From Opitutia bacterium (GTDB lineage Bacteria; Verrucomicrobiota; Verrucomicrobiia; Opitutales; Seribacteraceae), in the NCBI GenBank assembly GCA_002721705.1, contig PBLJ01000043.1, forward strand, positions 1 to 64,000: a DNA stretch of 64,000 nucleotides, in the 5' to 3' direction. Both the position numbers and the translations under genes were made by a program. Under the pieces are notes generated by a model. It was not told the DNA's origin. It ran no database searches and saw only the letters and a list, made by a program, of their open reading frames with translations. Every line of letters starts with the position of its first letter. The stretch's first letter is position 1. This document shows positions 15,939 to 24,340 of the stretch, in pieces.

Positions 15939-17201
15939 TTAGTCATCCGAACGACGATCACCTGTTTGGGCGTTGTCGCGAATAGCTTCGCGGAGGGCTT
16001 TCTTGGCCTCCTTGAGTTCTTGGTGGTGCTCCTTCTGAGCTTCCTTGAAGGTTGCGATCATTGCGGCGCGATCTTCTTCGGATGCTTCCTTCAGCGCCTT
16101 GTGCAGGTCGTGGCGAGCCTTGCCCAATTGTTGGTGGAAACCTCGCACGGCATCGGCCTTTTCCTTGACTTCGGCGGGAGGTTCCGGGCGATCGATTTTG
16201 ACGTGATCGGGACGGTTCGCTTCCATTTCCTTGTGAATGTCTTCGGCCATTTCCTTGGCTTGGTCGATGAACTTGGCGTGGTTTTCACGGAAGGTTTCGG
16301 CGGCTTTGCGAACGTCTTCCTTGGTGGCGTCGTCTCCCAGTTGGTCGAGAGAAGCCTTCAATTCCCTGCGTAGCAAATCCTGCAGACCCTTGTAGTCATC
16401 CATCTTTTCCTGCAATGCCTCGGGGAGTTCGGGGCGAGCAGGCTTTTTGGGACGGAACGGCACCGGAGGCTTGGCTTGTTCTTCCTTGCCCAATAATCCG
16501 CCTGGCTTTTCACCGGGCTTCTCGCCGGGTTTTACTTCAGGTTTCGAAGGTTTGCCGAAGATCAGCTTGTAGACTTCCTCGTCGGATCGATTTTTTCCGG
16601 TGCTTTCATCGAAGCGAGGAGAACCACCGATAAAAACCATGTCTTCTGGGATCTTCATGCCCCCCTTGACCCATTCCTCGAATGTAGGAGCTTTCTCAAC
16701 CGGTTCGGGCTTGGGTTTAGGCTTTTCCTTCTGTTTATCCGCTTCCAAGTTTTCCTCTATCCAGCGAGCCAAGGTGCTGCTTCCTTGTCCGAAGCCACCG
16801 GGCAGGGGTCGGAGATCCTTTGTCTGGGCAGCGGGAGGCTTGCCCCAATGGACGGGGAAAGGTTTGGGATTGATGCCGGGATCGGGAGGGAAAACGCAGA
16901 TCACGATCTGAGGTTCTTTCCTCAGTTGGGCCAACCGATTTTCCATGTCGGCCAATTCCTTCTTGTATTGTTCCTCTCCTGCTTCCGTAAATTTGGCTCT
17001 GGTCGCAAAATCTTTCTTCTTTGCAATCATTTCCTCGAGCTTTGCGATCTCGGGGTTGGCCCCGGCTGGAACAGGTTTGGCTACGGCCGGCTTTTCCTGA
17101 ATCGAGGCAACCGCACCTGGTTCAGGCTTATCTGCAGCTAGAGCCATGAAACCCAATCCCCAAACGGATAGTGCGGTCAGTGTTGCTAGTAATTTCTTCA
17201 T
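15939..17201 (-). CDS. Secreted Lys/Pro-rich helical protein, paralogue B
   Basis: The ATG at 17201 (not the track's 17273) opens the signal peptide MKKLLATLTALSVWGLGFMALAA, nearly the same as paralogue A, and gives 420 residues. It shares the HWGKPP-QT-DLRPLPGGFG-GSSTLA-WIEENL signature and the C-terminal charged helices (77 of the last 83 residues identical to A). It differs by an extra N-terminal coiled-coil segment (IAKLEEMIAKKKDFATRAK, about 45-90), a different middle (VKGGMKIPEDMVFIGG) and no calcium-like loop. The pair is a tandem duplication whose ends are held similar while the middles diverge. A promoter candidate lies just upstream. The function is unknown. Confidence 0.8.
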   Translation of the reverse strand: MKKLLATLTALSVWGLGFMALAADKPEPGAVASIQEKPAVAKPVPAGANPEIAKLEEMIAKKKDFATRAKFTEAGEEQYKKELADMENRLAQLRKEPQIVICVFPPDPGINPKPFPVHWGKPPAAQTKDLRPLPGGFGQGSSTLARWIEENLEADKQKEKPKPKPEPVEKAPTFEEWVKGGMKIPEDMVFIGGSPRFDESTGKNRSDEEVYKLIFGKPSKPEVKPGEKPGEKPGGLLGKEEQAKPPVPFRPKKPARPELPEALQEKMDDYKGLQDLLRRELKASLDQLGDDATKEDVRKAAETFRENHAKFIDQAKEMAEDIHKEMEANRPDHVKIDRPEPPAEVKEKADAVRGFHQQLGKARHDLHKALKEASEEDRAAMIATFKEAQKEHHQELKEAKKALREAIRDNAQTGDRRSDD

Positions 17202-17243
17202 TTTGGCTATTTTGGTGTGATGTTCATTACAAGAAAACCGTGA

Positions 17244-17273
17244 TTTATAAGGCAAATCCCGCGCCCAATTCAA
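17244..17273 (-). promoter_or_regulatory. Candidate sigma-70-like promoter for the duplicated secreted proteins
   Basis: On the minus strand TTGAAT (-35) is separated by 18 bases from TATAAA (-10), or by 17 from TTATAA. The -10 lies about 42 bases upstream of the ATG at 17201. It fits a vegetative promoter for both paralogues, with the transcript ending at the 14696 terminator. This is from sequence only and PVC promoter rules are not well defined. Confidence 0.4.
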
Positions 17274-17449
17274 TTAATTCCGTAAGGTGCTAAACAACAA
17301 CTAGTAAAGCGAATTTCAGGTAAGTCGATAGGTATGCTTGTTGTTAGGATTTGGGAACTTTACCCAAAAGAACGAGCTTCGTTTGGGGAATAATGCCCAA
17401 CCCATAAGTCACTTGACGGGTCCATGGAGACAAGGAAAAGTAGCTATTC

Positions 17450-17905
17450 ATGACGGAAACTGACTCAGAATCCATGAAGCCTGAAGAAGTCAGGCAAAAG
17501 GCTTTTCAGGTCATGAGGGAGGCTCGTTTTCCTCAATTGGCCTCGTTGGACGGCGACCAACCTAGACTAAGACCCGTTTCGCCGGTGAAGACGGATGGGT
17601 TCGTGGTCTACGTTGCCAACTTACGGAGTTACCACAAGACGGGCGAGATTGCATCCAACCCGAAGGTCGAACTGTGTTATTTGGATCAAGGACACGACCA
17701 AGTGCGCATCACGGGCATCGCCGAGATGGTGAAAGACCATGCCTTGTTGCAGGAAATTTGGGACGAAAACCCGCTTTTGCGGAAATACCTCGGGACGATC
17801 GACAACCCTGAGCTGATCGTTTACTGCATCCGACCGACAAGGGTTCGTTACATGAAGGAATGGGCCTTGCAATACCACGAGGCTCCGATCGAGGGCGAAG
17901 CTTGA
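17450..17905 (+). CDS. Pyridoxamine-5'-phosphate-oxidase-like FMN-binding protein
   Basis: The 151-residue protein has the split-barrel flavin-binding pattern of the PNPOx-like superfamily: FPQLASLDGDQPRLRPVSP, then KTGEIASNPKVELCYLD and a late beta-strand region. Length and order fit the general-stress/heme-utilisation branch rather than true PdxH. It is probably a cytoplasmic FMN- or F420-dependent redox protein with unknown substrate. It is monocistronic, preceded by a 248-base intergenic region and convergent with the ankyrin gene. Confidence 0.8.
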   Translation: MTETDSESMKPEEVRQKAFQVMREARFPQLASLDGDQPRLRPVSPVKTDGFVVYVANLRSYHKTGEIASNPKVELCYLDQGHDQVRITGIAEMVKDHALLQEIWDENPLLRKYLGTIDNPELIVYCIRPTRVRYMKEWALQYHEAPIEGEA

Positions 17906-17924
17906 AAATGGGTAGTTGGTCTGT

Positions 17925-20384
17925 TTAACGGCGACCGAGTTCCCAGCTTGTCTTACCTCCATGCAGACGAAGTAATTGCACGGCTTCCGGGCTTTCATGC
18001 GCGACGTCGAGGGGCGTGATTCCTTCGTCGCCGAAGCGGGCATTTATGTCGAGTCCGAGGTCGAGGAGTCGTGAAATGAGTTCCTTGTCCTTGCTGAAGG
18101 CGGCAGCGTGCATCAGGGTGTAACCTTCCACGGCTACGATTTTGGGATCCGCTTTCTTCTTTAGCAGAAAATCGAAAATTTCCCGATTTCCGGAAATGGT
18201 GGAGAAGAGCAACGCGGTGCCGCCAAACCCATCGAGCAGGTCGACGGGTGTGCCTTTGTCTAGAAGTTTGCTTAGTGTGCCCTTGTCGCCTAAGCCGGCT
18301 GCGACGTGCAAAGGATACTTTGTCTTGACGCCAATGGCCTTGAGTCTGTCGACGATCTTGGCATGTCCGCCGGCGGCGGCGAGCTCCAGGAGTCCGGTAT
18401 CGTGCTTGTCGCGAGCTTTCGGATCAGCGGCAAGGGAGAGGAAAATCTCGAGGATTTCCTGTTCTCCACGAAGAGCTGCGGTCATGGCAGGGGTTTCACC
18501 TTCCTCGGTTTTGGCGTTCACGTCCGCCCCATTCTCGAGCAGTAGTTTCACGACCTCGACGTTTCGTCCCCAAGTCGCGCTGTGTAGCGGGGTACCTTTG
18601 TCACGGCCTTGCAAGTTGATGAGTCCGCCGTTGCGTAGAAGGTAATGAAAGACTTCGGGGGATCCTCGATAGGCGGCGAAATGCATGGGAGTGTGGCCGG
18701 ATCGATCGGGAGCGTTGATCAAGGCGCCGGTTCTTACTTCCTGGTCTACTTCTCGCAGGTTGTTTTGAGCGATCGCTCGAAAAAGGTTCGTGTTTTTCCG
18801 ATCGGTGAATTCCGTTTCCAAACGCTTCGCGAGGGTGGCCAATGCATTGCGTTTCTTGTCTCGCAGGTGGATGCGAAGCAGGAGGTCTCCGTTATCCTCG
18901 GCGGAGAGGTTGGCTTGTTCGAATTCCTCGAGGACGTCCATGGACATGAGGAATTCGTAATGAGCCGGTATGGATTCCCGCAAGGAACGAGCGTACGCCT
19001 TGAAGTCGAAATGAACGAGAAGTGGGCCTTCGGACAAGGCCCTGCGTTGTTTCTTCGACAGTGGCCGTACTGGTTTACCTGTCCTGATTTCCCGGCGATG
19101 ATCTGGAGTGGTGAAGAAAAGGTGGTTGTCTTTTCGTTCCCTGCTCAGACCCGAGCTCGCCAGGAGGTAGTCGAACAAGTTATTTTCATTGGCGGTGGCC
19201 ATTAGAAGGTCGAGCTTTCTAGGGTTCCCGATTTTCGCTCCGAGGAAGAATGCGTTGGGGGCTTCGGCCCAATCCGGAAAGGCTACCTCTTCGGTCAATA
19301 TTGGAATGGCTTTGCGATGATGGCTCAGGGCAAAGACCAGGTCTCCATCAAAGGCAGCGATCATGTCCTTTATGGAAAATGCCGGGAGAGAGGCATCCTT
19401 TTCCGCTGTTTTCTCTTCTTTTACGGTCAATGAATCGAAGATATCCTCGAGGACTTGCCGATTGATGGAAATTCCGCCATAGGCAATGGCGTCTCCGGGC
19501 AAGGAGGCCACGAGCTTTGGGTCCACGGGACCACGGAAGAGGCTTTTGCCGTCCTTGGGTAGGTGTTGGAGCTTCAGGTCGAAACGTCCATCGAAGAACT
19601 GAGTCGTGATCGACAGGTTTCCGGAGAGGGCGCGAAGCGTTTTTATGATGCGTTCGAATTGGGGATCGGGAGAATAGCTGAGCGCAAAGCGGGCGAAATT
19701 CTCGTAATTGAAGTAAAAGGATAGGTCATAGGGCCGCTGCAAGTGCGTTTGGAGTGGGCTTGGGGGATTCGCCTTCTTCCTCGCATCCAGAATTTGGTGG
19801 GCCAGAAGATTCAGTCGATCCGAAATATCCGAGGGTTTTTCTTCATTCTGAACCAAGGGAGAATCCATGGCCGAGGGAGCGGCGAAAAGAACCAGCAGGA
19901 GACGGCCTCGCTGGGCAAAGAGGAACGGCAGGCCGGATTTCGAACGAATGGTTACCCCTTTGCTTTTCTTGGGTTCGATGCCAAAGTTTTCGCCGAGCGC
20001 GTCCAAGTGGCCATTCAGAGCTTCCTTGTTTGTCACGGAGGCCAAGATTCCAAGAATCAAGCCCTTTCCTCCTTCGACGTCCACTTGGGCAAACACGTGT
20101 GTTGGCGATTTCAAGTTGATTCCCAATTTCCGGGGATCGCGAACAATTGCCTTCAGGCTTTCGTTGAGACCGCGATTGTTCTCGATGGTGGGAAGCCAGT
20201 GCTTGAGCTTTGCATATTCGGCTTTTTCAAGGAGTTTGCCCAGTCGCAGGGACAGGGTGAGGAAGCTGTCTTCCGGCACTGTCGAATCCAAGGGCGAAAC
20301 CTCAAGGGGTTTTTCCGCCCCCCAAGCCGGGTTTGCGCCAAGCAAGAAGCCGACGGCCAACCATAGGGTGAATGCAGTTTTCAT
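17925..20384 (-). CDS. Exported ankyrin-repeat protein with large N-terminal domain
   Basis: The track ORF starts at 20870 inside ribE. The ATG at 20384 gives a signal peptide (MKTAFTLWLAVGFLLGANPAWG) and 819 residues. Residues 35-510 form an unnamed domain that resembles DUF3352/DUF4836-type exported proteins (PEDSFLTLSLRLGKLLEKA; LGINLKSPTHVFAQVD). From about 520 there are seven or eight ankyrin repeats (GHTPMHFAAYRGSPEVFHYLL, GTPLHSATWGRNVEVVKLLL). The product is periplasmic or outer-membrane associated and probably binds proteins. It is divergent from ribE across 136 bases. Confidence 0.75.
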   Translation of the reverse strand: MKTAFTLWLAVGFLLGANPAWGAEKPLEVSPLDSTVPEDSFLTLSLRLGKLLEKAEYAKLKHWLPTIENNRGLNESLKAIVRDPRKLGINLKSPTHVFAQVDVEGGKGLILGILASVTNKEALNGHLDALGENFGIEPKKSKGVTIRSKSGLPFLFAQRGRLLLVLFAAPSAMDSPLVQNEEKPSDISDRLNLLAHQILDARKKANPPSPLQTHLQRPYDLSFYFNYENFARFALSYSPDPQFERIIKTLRALSGNLSITTQFFDGRFDLKLQHLPKDGKSLFRGPVDPKLVASLPGDAIAYGGISINRQVLEDIFDSLTVKEEKTAEKDASLPAFSIKDMIAAFDGDLVFALSHHRKAIPILTEEVAFPDWAEAPNAFFLGAKIGNPRKLDLLMATANENNLFDYLLASSGLSRERKDNHLFFTTPDHRREIRTGKPVRPLSKKQRRALSEGPLLVHFDFKAYARSLRESIPAHYEFLMSMDVLEEFEQANLSAEDNGDLLLRIHLRDKKRNALATLAKRLETEFTDRKNTNLFRAIAQNNLREVDQEVRTGALINAPDRSGHTPMHFAAYRGSPEVFHYLLRNGGLINLQGRDKGTPLHSATWGRNVEVVKLLLENGADVNAKTEEGETPAMTAALRGEQEILEIFLSLAADPKARDKHDTGLLELAAAGGHAKIVDRLKAIGVKTKYPLHVAAGLGDKGTLSKLLDKGTPVDLLDGFGGTALLFSTISGNREIFDFLLKKKADPKIVAVEGYTLMHAAAFSKDKELISRLLDLGLDINARFGDEGITPLDVAHESPEAVQLLRLHGGKTSWELGRR

Positions 20385-20520
20385 CAGTCGATGGAATCTT
20401 CGAGGAAGGGTTTCACTCCAATGTTTGGACAAGGAATCAAAGGGGTCAAACGTTCTTTCGCGTTGCTTTTCGGATGGTCTGGAGCGTAATGGATGCACTG
20501 TAAGGAGAAGCAGGAGATTT

Positions 20521-21120
20521 ATGTTCACTGGAATCGTGGAGGAAACGGGAGAAGTCTCATCCTTCGAGCAAACGGAACGAGGGCGTAGGCTTGCGGTGGT
20601 TGGCGACGTCGCCATCGTCGACCTTTCGGTTGGCGATAGTTTGGCCGTCGATGGTTGTTGCCTGACCGTTTGTCTTTTGGAAGGAGCCACTGTTTGGTTC
20701 GATCTTCTGGAGGAAACCATTGCGTGTACGAATTTTGGATCTCTCCAAGCTGGGAGGCGCGTCAACTTGGAGCGCAGTTTGGCCGCGAACGGCCGCTTGG
20801 GCGGGCACTTTCTCAGCGGGCACGTGGATGAAACAGGTGAAGTCACGGTTTTTGAAAAGCGAGGAGACAACTACTTTCTTGAAGTGAAAGCTTCTCCTTC
20901 TTCCGCAAAGTACCTTGCGCCCAAAGGATCGGTGGCGATCAACGGGGTATCTCTGACCGTTTGCGAGGTGAATGGGAGCGTCTTTTCAGTTTGGCTGATC
21001 CCGCATACTTTGGAGACGACCAATTTAGGACAACTTGAAGCAGGCCGCACGGTTAACTTGGAGTTCGACCTCCTGGCCAAGTACGTCGAGAGCCTGTTGG
21101 CCATGGAGCGAAAGGAATGA
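20521..21120 (+). CDS. ribE: Riboflavin synthase, alpha subunit
   Basis: The track ORF begins at 19867 on the antisense of the ankyrin gene. The true start is the ATG at 20521, preceded by GCAGGAG, giving 199 residues, the normal length. The two tandem lumazine-binding domains are clear: MFTGIVEETGEV at the start and GHFLSGHVDETGEV at about residue 97, each followed by its own SLTV/CLTV strand. It dismutates two 6,7-dimethyl-8-ribityllumazine molecules to riboflavin. No FMN riboswitch is visible upstream. It overlaps the UDG gene by 4 bases and is first in a three-gene operon with UDG and thiN. Confidence 0.95.
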   Translation: MFTGIVEETGEVSSFEQTERGRRLAVVGDVAIVDLSVGDSLAVDGCCLTVCLLEGATVWFDLLEETIACTNFGSLQAGRRVNLERSLAANGRLGGHFLSGHVDETGEVTVFEKRGDNYFLEVKASPSSAKYLAPKGSVAINGVSLTVCEVNGSVFSVWLIPHTLETTNLGQLEAGRTVNLEFDLLAKYVESLLAMERKE

Positions 21121-21995
21121 GCGTGAAATTGGGAGAACGACTGCAAGCCGTCGAGGAGGAGCTTCGTCGCTGGCGGGAGGAGGGAGAGACTGCCGTTTTC
21201 GTTGAAGAATCGACCTTGCAGGTGGTTCGAGATCTCGTCCGTTCGAGCCAGCCGAAAAGAGAACCTGCCGCCCCTTCCGCGGCCAAGCCTGCGAAACCAC
21301 GTCCACCTTCCCGAGTTCGCAAAGCAGCCGCAAAGCCCAGCCTCCCGGAACCGCCGGTCTTGGCCATACCCGATGGGGATAAAACGATGCGGTTGGAATG
21401 GTTGCGAGACCGGGTTTTGAATTGTTCCACTTGCCTAGCCAACCTGAATCCCAAGGGGAAGGTGGTTTTCGGAGGAGGAGATTCCGAGGCCGATCTTTTC
21501 TTTTGCGGCGAGGCTCCAGGGGCAGACGAGGAAATTGCTGGCGAACCTTTTGTCGGCGCAGCCGGGCAGTTCCTTGACAAAATCATCAAGGGCATGGGAC
21601 TGGCGCGAGAGCAGGTCTACGTGGCGAACGTCATGAAATGGCGTCCACAGCACGACAACCCTTATGGGAATCGTCCGCCAACCCAGGACGAAATGAACTT
21701 TTGCCTACCTTACCTGAAAGCCCAAATCGAAATCATTCAACCCAAGGTCATCGTTGCTCTTGGGGCCACCGCGGTGAGCGGATTGCTCGGGCCGGATCCG
21801 CAACGGCGGATGGGGAAAGTCCGTGGGCAATGGTTCGAGTTCGAAGAGGTTCCGTTGATGATCACCTTTCATCCTTCCTATCTCTTGCGCAATGAAAGTA
21901 AAAGGACGAAGCGCCAAGTGTGGGAGGATATGCTTCAAGTCATGGAGCAGGTCGACTTGCCGATTTCGGAGCGACAAAGGGATTTCTACACCTGA
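21117..21995 (+). CDS. Family 4-type uracil-DNA glycosylase
   Basis: The 292-residue protein carries GEAPGADEE-x-GEPFVGAAGQ and FHPSYLLR, the two active-site motifs of family 4 UDGs that excise uracil from DNA. Cluster-type cysteines appear as CSTC (about 103-106) and in NFC. The position that is usually KCRPP is KWRPQ, so one of the four expected [4Fe-4S] ligands is Trp. An 85-residue Pro/Ala/Lys-rich N-terminal extension precedes the domain. The start ATG overlaps the ribE stop (ATGA). Confidence 0.88.
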   Translation: MSVKLGERLQAVEEELRRWREEGETAVFVEESTLQVVRDLVRSSQPKREPAAPSAAKPAKPRPPSRVRKAAAKPSLPEPPVLAIPDGDKTMRLEWLRDRVLNCSTCLANLNPKGKVVFGGGDSEADLFFCGEAPGADEEIAGEPFVGAAGQFLDKIIKGMGLAREQVYVANVMKWRPQHDNPYGNRPPTQDEMNFCLPYLKAQIEIIQPKVIVALGATAVSGLLGPDPQRRMGKVRGQWFEFEEVPLMITFHPSYLLRNESKRTKRQVWEDMLQVMEQVDLPISERQRDFYT

Positions 21996-22001
21996 GGTCG
22001 T

Positions 22002-22006
22002 GGAGG
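22002..22006 (+). promoter_or_regulatory. Shine-Dalgarno that fixes the TTG start of thiN
   Basis: GGAGG lies 7 bases before a TTG codon at 22014, where no in-frame ATG exists before the essential VVIVLGGDPP strand. It supports initiation at TTG. Confidence 0.7.
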
Positions 22007-22013
22007 CGGGATC

Positions 22014-22634
22014 TTGAAAGTAGTTATCGTGTTGGGCGGCGATCCACCGGCCACCGTTTTGTTGGATTGGCGAATGCGAACCGCCGATTTCTCGATTGCC
22101 GCCGATGCCGGAATGAACGCCTTTGCGGAGGCTGGCCTGGAGCCGGATCTCCTGATTGGCGACATGGACTCCTTCAATCCCGATGAAGCCGACTTAGTCT
22201 GCGAAATTCAGCGAATCACCGATCAGGGCACTACGGATTTCGAGAAGGCTTTGGGTTGTCCGGAGGCGCGTCAAGCGGATGAAATCGTGGTGCTTGGTGG
22301 AACGGGGGGGCGGAGCGACCACTTTCTCAATAATTTGCTTCTGGCAGCGGGTTTGCCGCAATCCCAAAACGTTCTTTTCGAGGGGGAATGCGAGATTCTT
22401 TATCGGGTAACCACTGAACGACCCCTCGCCTTGGAAGGTTTGGCGGGACAGAGCATCAGTTTCACGCCGGTCGTAGTGTGTGAGGGCGTGACGGTCACGG
22501 GCGTGCGGTGGCCGCTCACTGAAGCCTCCATGGGGCCAGGTCGACAATTGAGCCAAAGCAACGTGGTGGAAGCTGAAGACCTTCGGGTCAGCCTGGCAAC
22601 CGGGATCCTTTACGCAGTTGTCCAAAAACGCTGA
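22014..22634 (+). CDS. thiN: Thiamine pyrophosphokinase
   Basis: The 206-residue protein matches the bacterial/eukaryotic TPK fold: IAADAGMNAF, LIGDMDSF (metal/ATP), DQGTTDFEKAL and GGTGGRSDHFLNNLLLA. It transfers pyrophosphate from ATP to thiamine to give ThDP. Use of TPK implies salvage of free thiamine. Translation starts at a TTG with a strong Shine-Dalgarno. It follows UDG by 18 bases in the ribE operon and is convergent with the methyltransferase gene. Confidence 0.92.
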   Translation: MKVVIVLGGDPPATVLLDWRMRTADFSIAADAGMNAFAEAGLEPDLLIGDMDSFNPDEADLVCEIQRITDQGTTDFEKALGCPEARQADEIVVLGGTGGRSDHFLNNLLLAAGLPQSQNVLFEGECEILYRVTTERPLALEGLAGQSISFTPVVVCEGVTVTGVRWPLTEASMGPGRQLSQSNVVEAEDLRVSLATGILYAVVQKR

Positions 22635-22635
22635 A

Positions 22636-23199
22636 TCAACTTTTTTTCCGTACTAGGAAAGCGAGAGGCGAACTCATGTCTCCTCCGGTGGTTTCCGTGG
22701 AGATTGCGTATTTTTCCGAGGATAGGTTGCTGCAGTGATCCTCGACCGCGCGAGCCTCTTCGCTGCCGCCTGGATGACCGCGATAGGTGGTGACGGCCAA
22801 CAAACCGTTCGGGGCTAACCATTCCGTCGACGCTTCCAGTCCCGCGATCGTGGTGGAAGGGCGCGTAACGACGGATTTGTCGCTGCCGGGTAAAAAACCC
22901 AAGTTGAAGGTGATGGCTTGGGTTCGTCGACGAATTTCCTGAGGCAGGACGTCGCTCATGCCCTCATGTCCTTCATGGTAAAGGAGACAACGGTCGAGCA
23001 CGCCGGCTTCCTGCAGCCTTCTCCTGCTGGAGGTCAAGGCCTCTTCCTGCAGGTCGAAACCATGCACCTTGCCTGTTGTCCCGACCAGACGGCAGAGAAA
23101 CAAGAGGTCGTGACCGTTGCCGACGGTGGCGTCCACCGCGACGTCTCCGGTTCTCAACGTTTCGGCCAAGGCGAGGTGGACTTTTTCCACCAATCTCAT
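22636..23199 (-). CDS. mnmM: MnmM/YtqB-type tRNA wobble-uridine methyltransferase
   Basis: The 187-residue Rossmann methyltransferase belongs to the PF06962 (YtqB) family: DATVGNGHDLLFLCRLVG is the SAM motif, NLGFLPGSDK the family hallmark, and TYRGHPGG lies near the end. In Bacillus subtilis this family (MnmM) methylates 5-aminomethyl-(2-thio)uridine at tRNA position 34. The gene start overlaps the stop of the MnmC-like oxidoreductase gene by 4 bases (ATGA), so the two are translationally coupled. The preceding step of the same pathway is the natural function of that partner. Earlier annotations as rRNA methylase refer to the same family. Confidence 0.82.
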   Translation of the reverse strand: MRLVEKVHLALAETLRTGDVAVDATVGNGHDLLFLCRLVGTTGKVHGFDLQEEALTSSRRRLQEAGVLDRCLLYHEGHEGMSDVLPQEIRRRTQAITFNLGFLPGSDKSVVTRPSTTIAGLEASTEWLAPNGLLAVTTYRGHPGGSEEARAVEDHCSNLSSEKYAISTETTGGDMSSPLAFLVRKKS

Positions 23200-24305
23200 G
23201 AGTGGTCAAGAGAGTCGAAGCGAAGCAGGTCGATTTCCGGGGCTAAAGGTTTTCCTTGAAGGAGATGATCGGCGAAGTCCTCGGCCAATTTCGGAATCCA
23301 TGAAGCGCCTTTTGAGCCAAAGCCATTAAACAAGGCGAGGGAGGGGTTTGCGGGATGACGACCCAAGATGGGCAGGCGATCGCGGGTGCCGGCTCGCAAG
23401 CCGCAACCTTGGCCAATTACTTGGGGAGGGGAGACGAGAAAGCCGGCCAATCCCTCGAGAATTTTTTCACGACCGTCCCGGGAAGGGCCGCTCGTTAGGT
23501 CGTCGTGGTCGTAAGTGGAGCCTGCTCGCAAGGAATCATCCGCGCTCGACAAGAGCCAAAAGCCGGACTGGAGCATTTCATCTGCAGCCGGGGGCTTCGC
23601 CTTCAGTGTAAGGGTTTCACCACGAGTGGGAGCGAATGGCCATTCGTTGAACCATGGGTTTTCGACCACCTTGGCTCCTTCACAGAACACGACGCACGTG
23701 GCTTCCACGTTTTCCCAGCTTCCTCCTTTTTCGAGAACCTGCAAATCTCGGTGATCAAAGAGGCTTTCCTTCCATGCCCCTTGTTCCCGAAGTTCCCGGC
23801 GCATGGTGTCGGCGACCTTTTCGACGTCGACCCATGCCACCTCTCTTATCTCATAGCTTCCCAAAGGATCTCGCCATCCTTTGCTTTCCCAATGCCCCGG
23901 GGGGAATTCTTCCCCGAGATAGGGGGCGAAGGAAGCATTCAGCCTTCTTTTGCGGAAGCGAACGCGTTCCTCCTCGTTCTTGATGAAGCGAAGAATATGG
24001 CCTTCCCTGAGCAAGGGAACCTTCCAGCGGTTGGAGAGTTCACGATAAAATTGCCTTGCATGGGGCAGGAAATGCTCTGCCAGCCATGATTTCGCCAGCC
24101 TCTTGCCTGTTACGGGATTCATGATCCCCGCGGCCACGGGGGTGGCCGCCAAAGGAAGTGTTTTTCCTGACATCAGGCAATTCGCTCCCCGCTTCATCAA
24201 GGATCGGGTCAGCAGGCAACCGGCCAAGCCTTGGCCGACGATCAAGAAATCATACCTCGTTTTCAAAGTTGTTTGTGACGATAGCTTCGGAGGAGAGAGT
24301 CGCAA
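23196..24305 (-). CDS. DAO-family FAD oxidoreductase resembling the MnmC oxidase domain
   Basis: The 369-residue protein begins with an FAD motif, FLIVGQGLAGCLLTRSL. It shares several stretches with the C-terminal (FAD) half of E. coli MnmC as I recall it: AAGIMNPVTGKRL, RQFYREL, CGLRAGTRDRLPILG and GFGSKGASWIP. That domain oxidises carboxymethylaminomethyl-uridine-34 to aminomethyl-uridine, the substrate of MnmM. Overlap with mnmM strengthens the call. It could instead be a generic D-amino-acid or glycine oxidase. The start is uncertain: 24305 is TTG and a second in-frame TTG lies at 24266, neither with a good Shine-Dalgarno. Confidence 0.7.
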   Translation of the reverse strand: MRLSPPKLSSQTTLKTRYDFLIVGQGLAGCLLTRSLMKRGANCLMSGKTLPLAATPVAAGIMNPVTGKRLAKSWLAEHFLPHARQFYRELSNRWKVPLLREGHILRFIKNEEERVRFRKRRLNASFAPYLGEEFPPGHWESKGWRDPLGSYEIREVAWVDVEKVADTMRRELREQGAWKESLFDHRDLQVLEKGGSWENVEATCVVFCEGAKVVENPWFNEWPFAPTRGETLTLKAKPPAADEMLQSGFWLLSSADDSLRAGSTYDHDDLTSGPSRDGREKILEGLAGFLVSPPQVIGQGCGLRAGTRDRLPILGRHPANPSLALFNGFGSKGASWIPKLAEDFADHLLQGKPLAPEIDLLRFDSLDHS

Positions 24306-24340
24306 GGCGATAGATTTGCATTCGCCAAGTCCTGTTTGGT

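Noticed and set aside
14765-17201. Calling the duplicated Lys/Pro-rich proteins Spy/CpxP chaperones
   Set aside because: The C-terminal charged helices resemble LTxxQ proteins only in composition; the LTxxQ motif is not present.
20385-20520. Possible FMN riboswitch before ribE
   Set aside because: The 136-base gap lacks the conserved RFN-element pieces (AGGxTGAxxxGGxxG and AxxxCCGAC) that I would expect.
22600-22660. Possible terminator after thiN (GTTG...CAAC then TTTTTTT)
   Set aside because: The stem is only 4-5 bp with an 18-base loop and most of it lies inside the coding end of thiN. Too weak to call.
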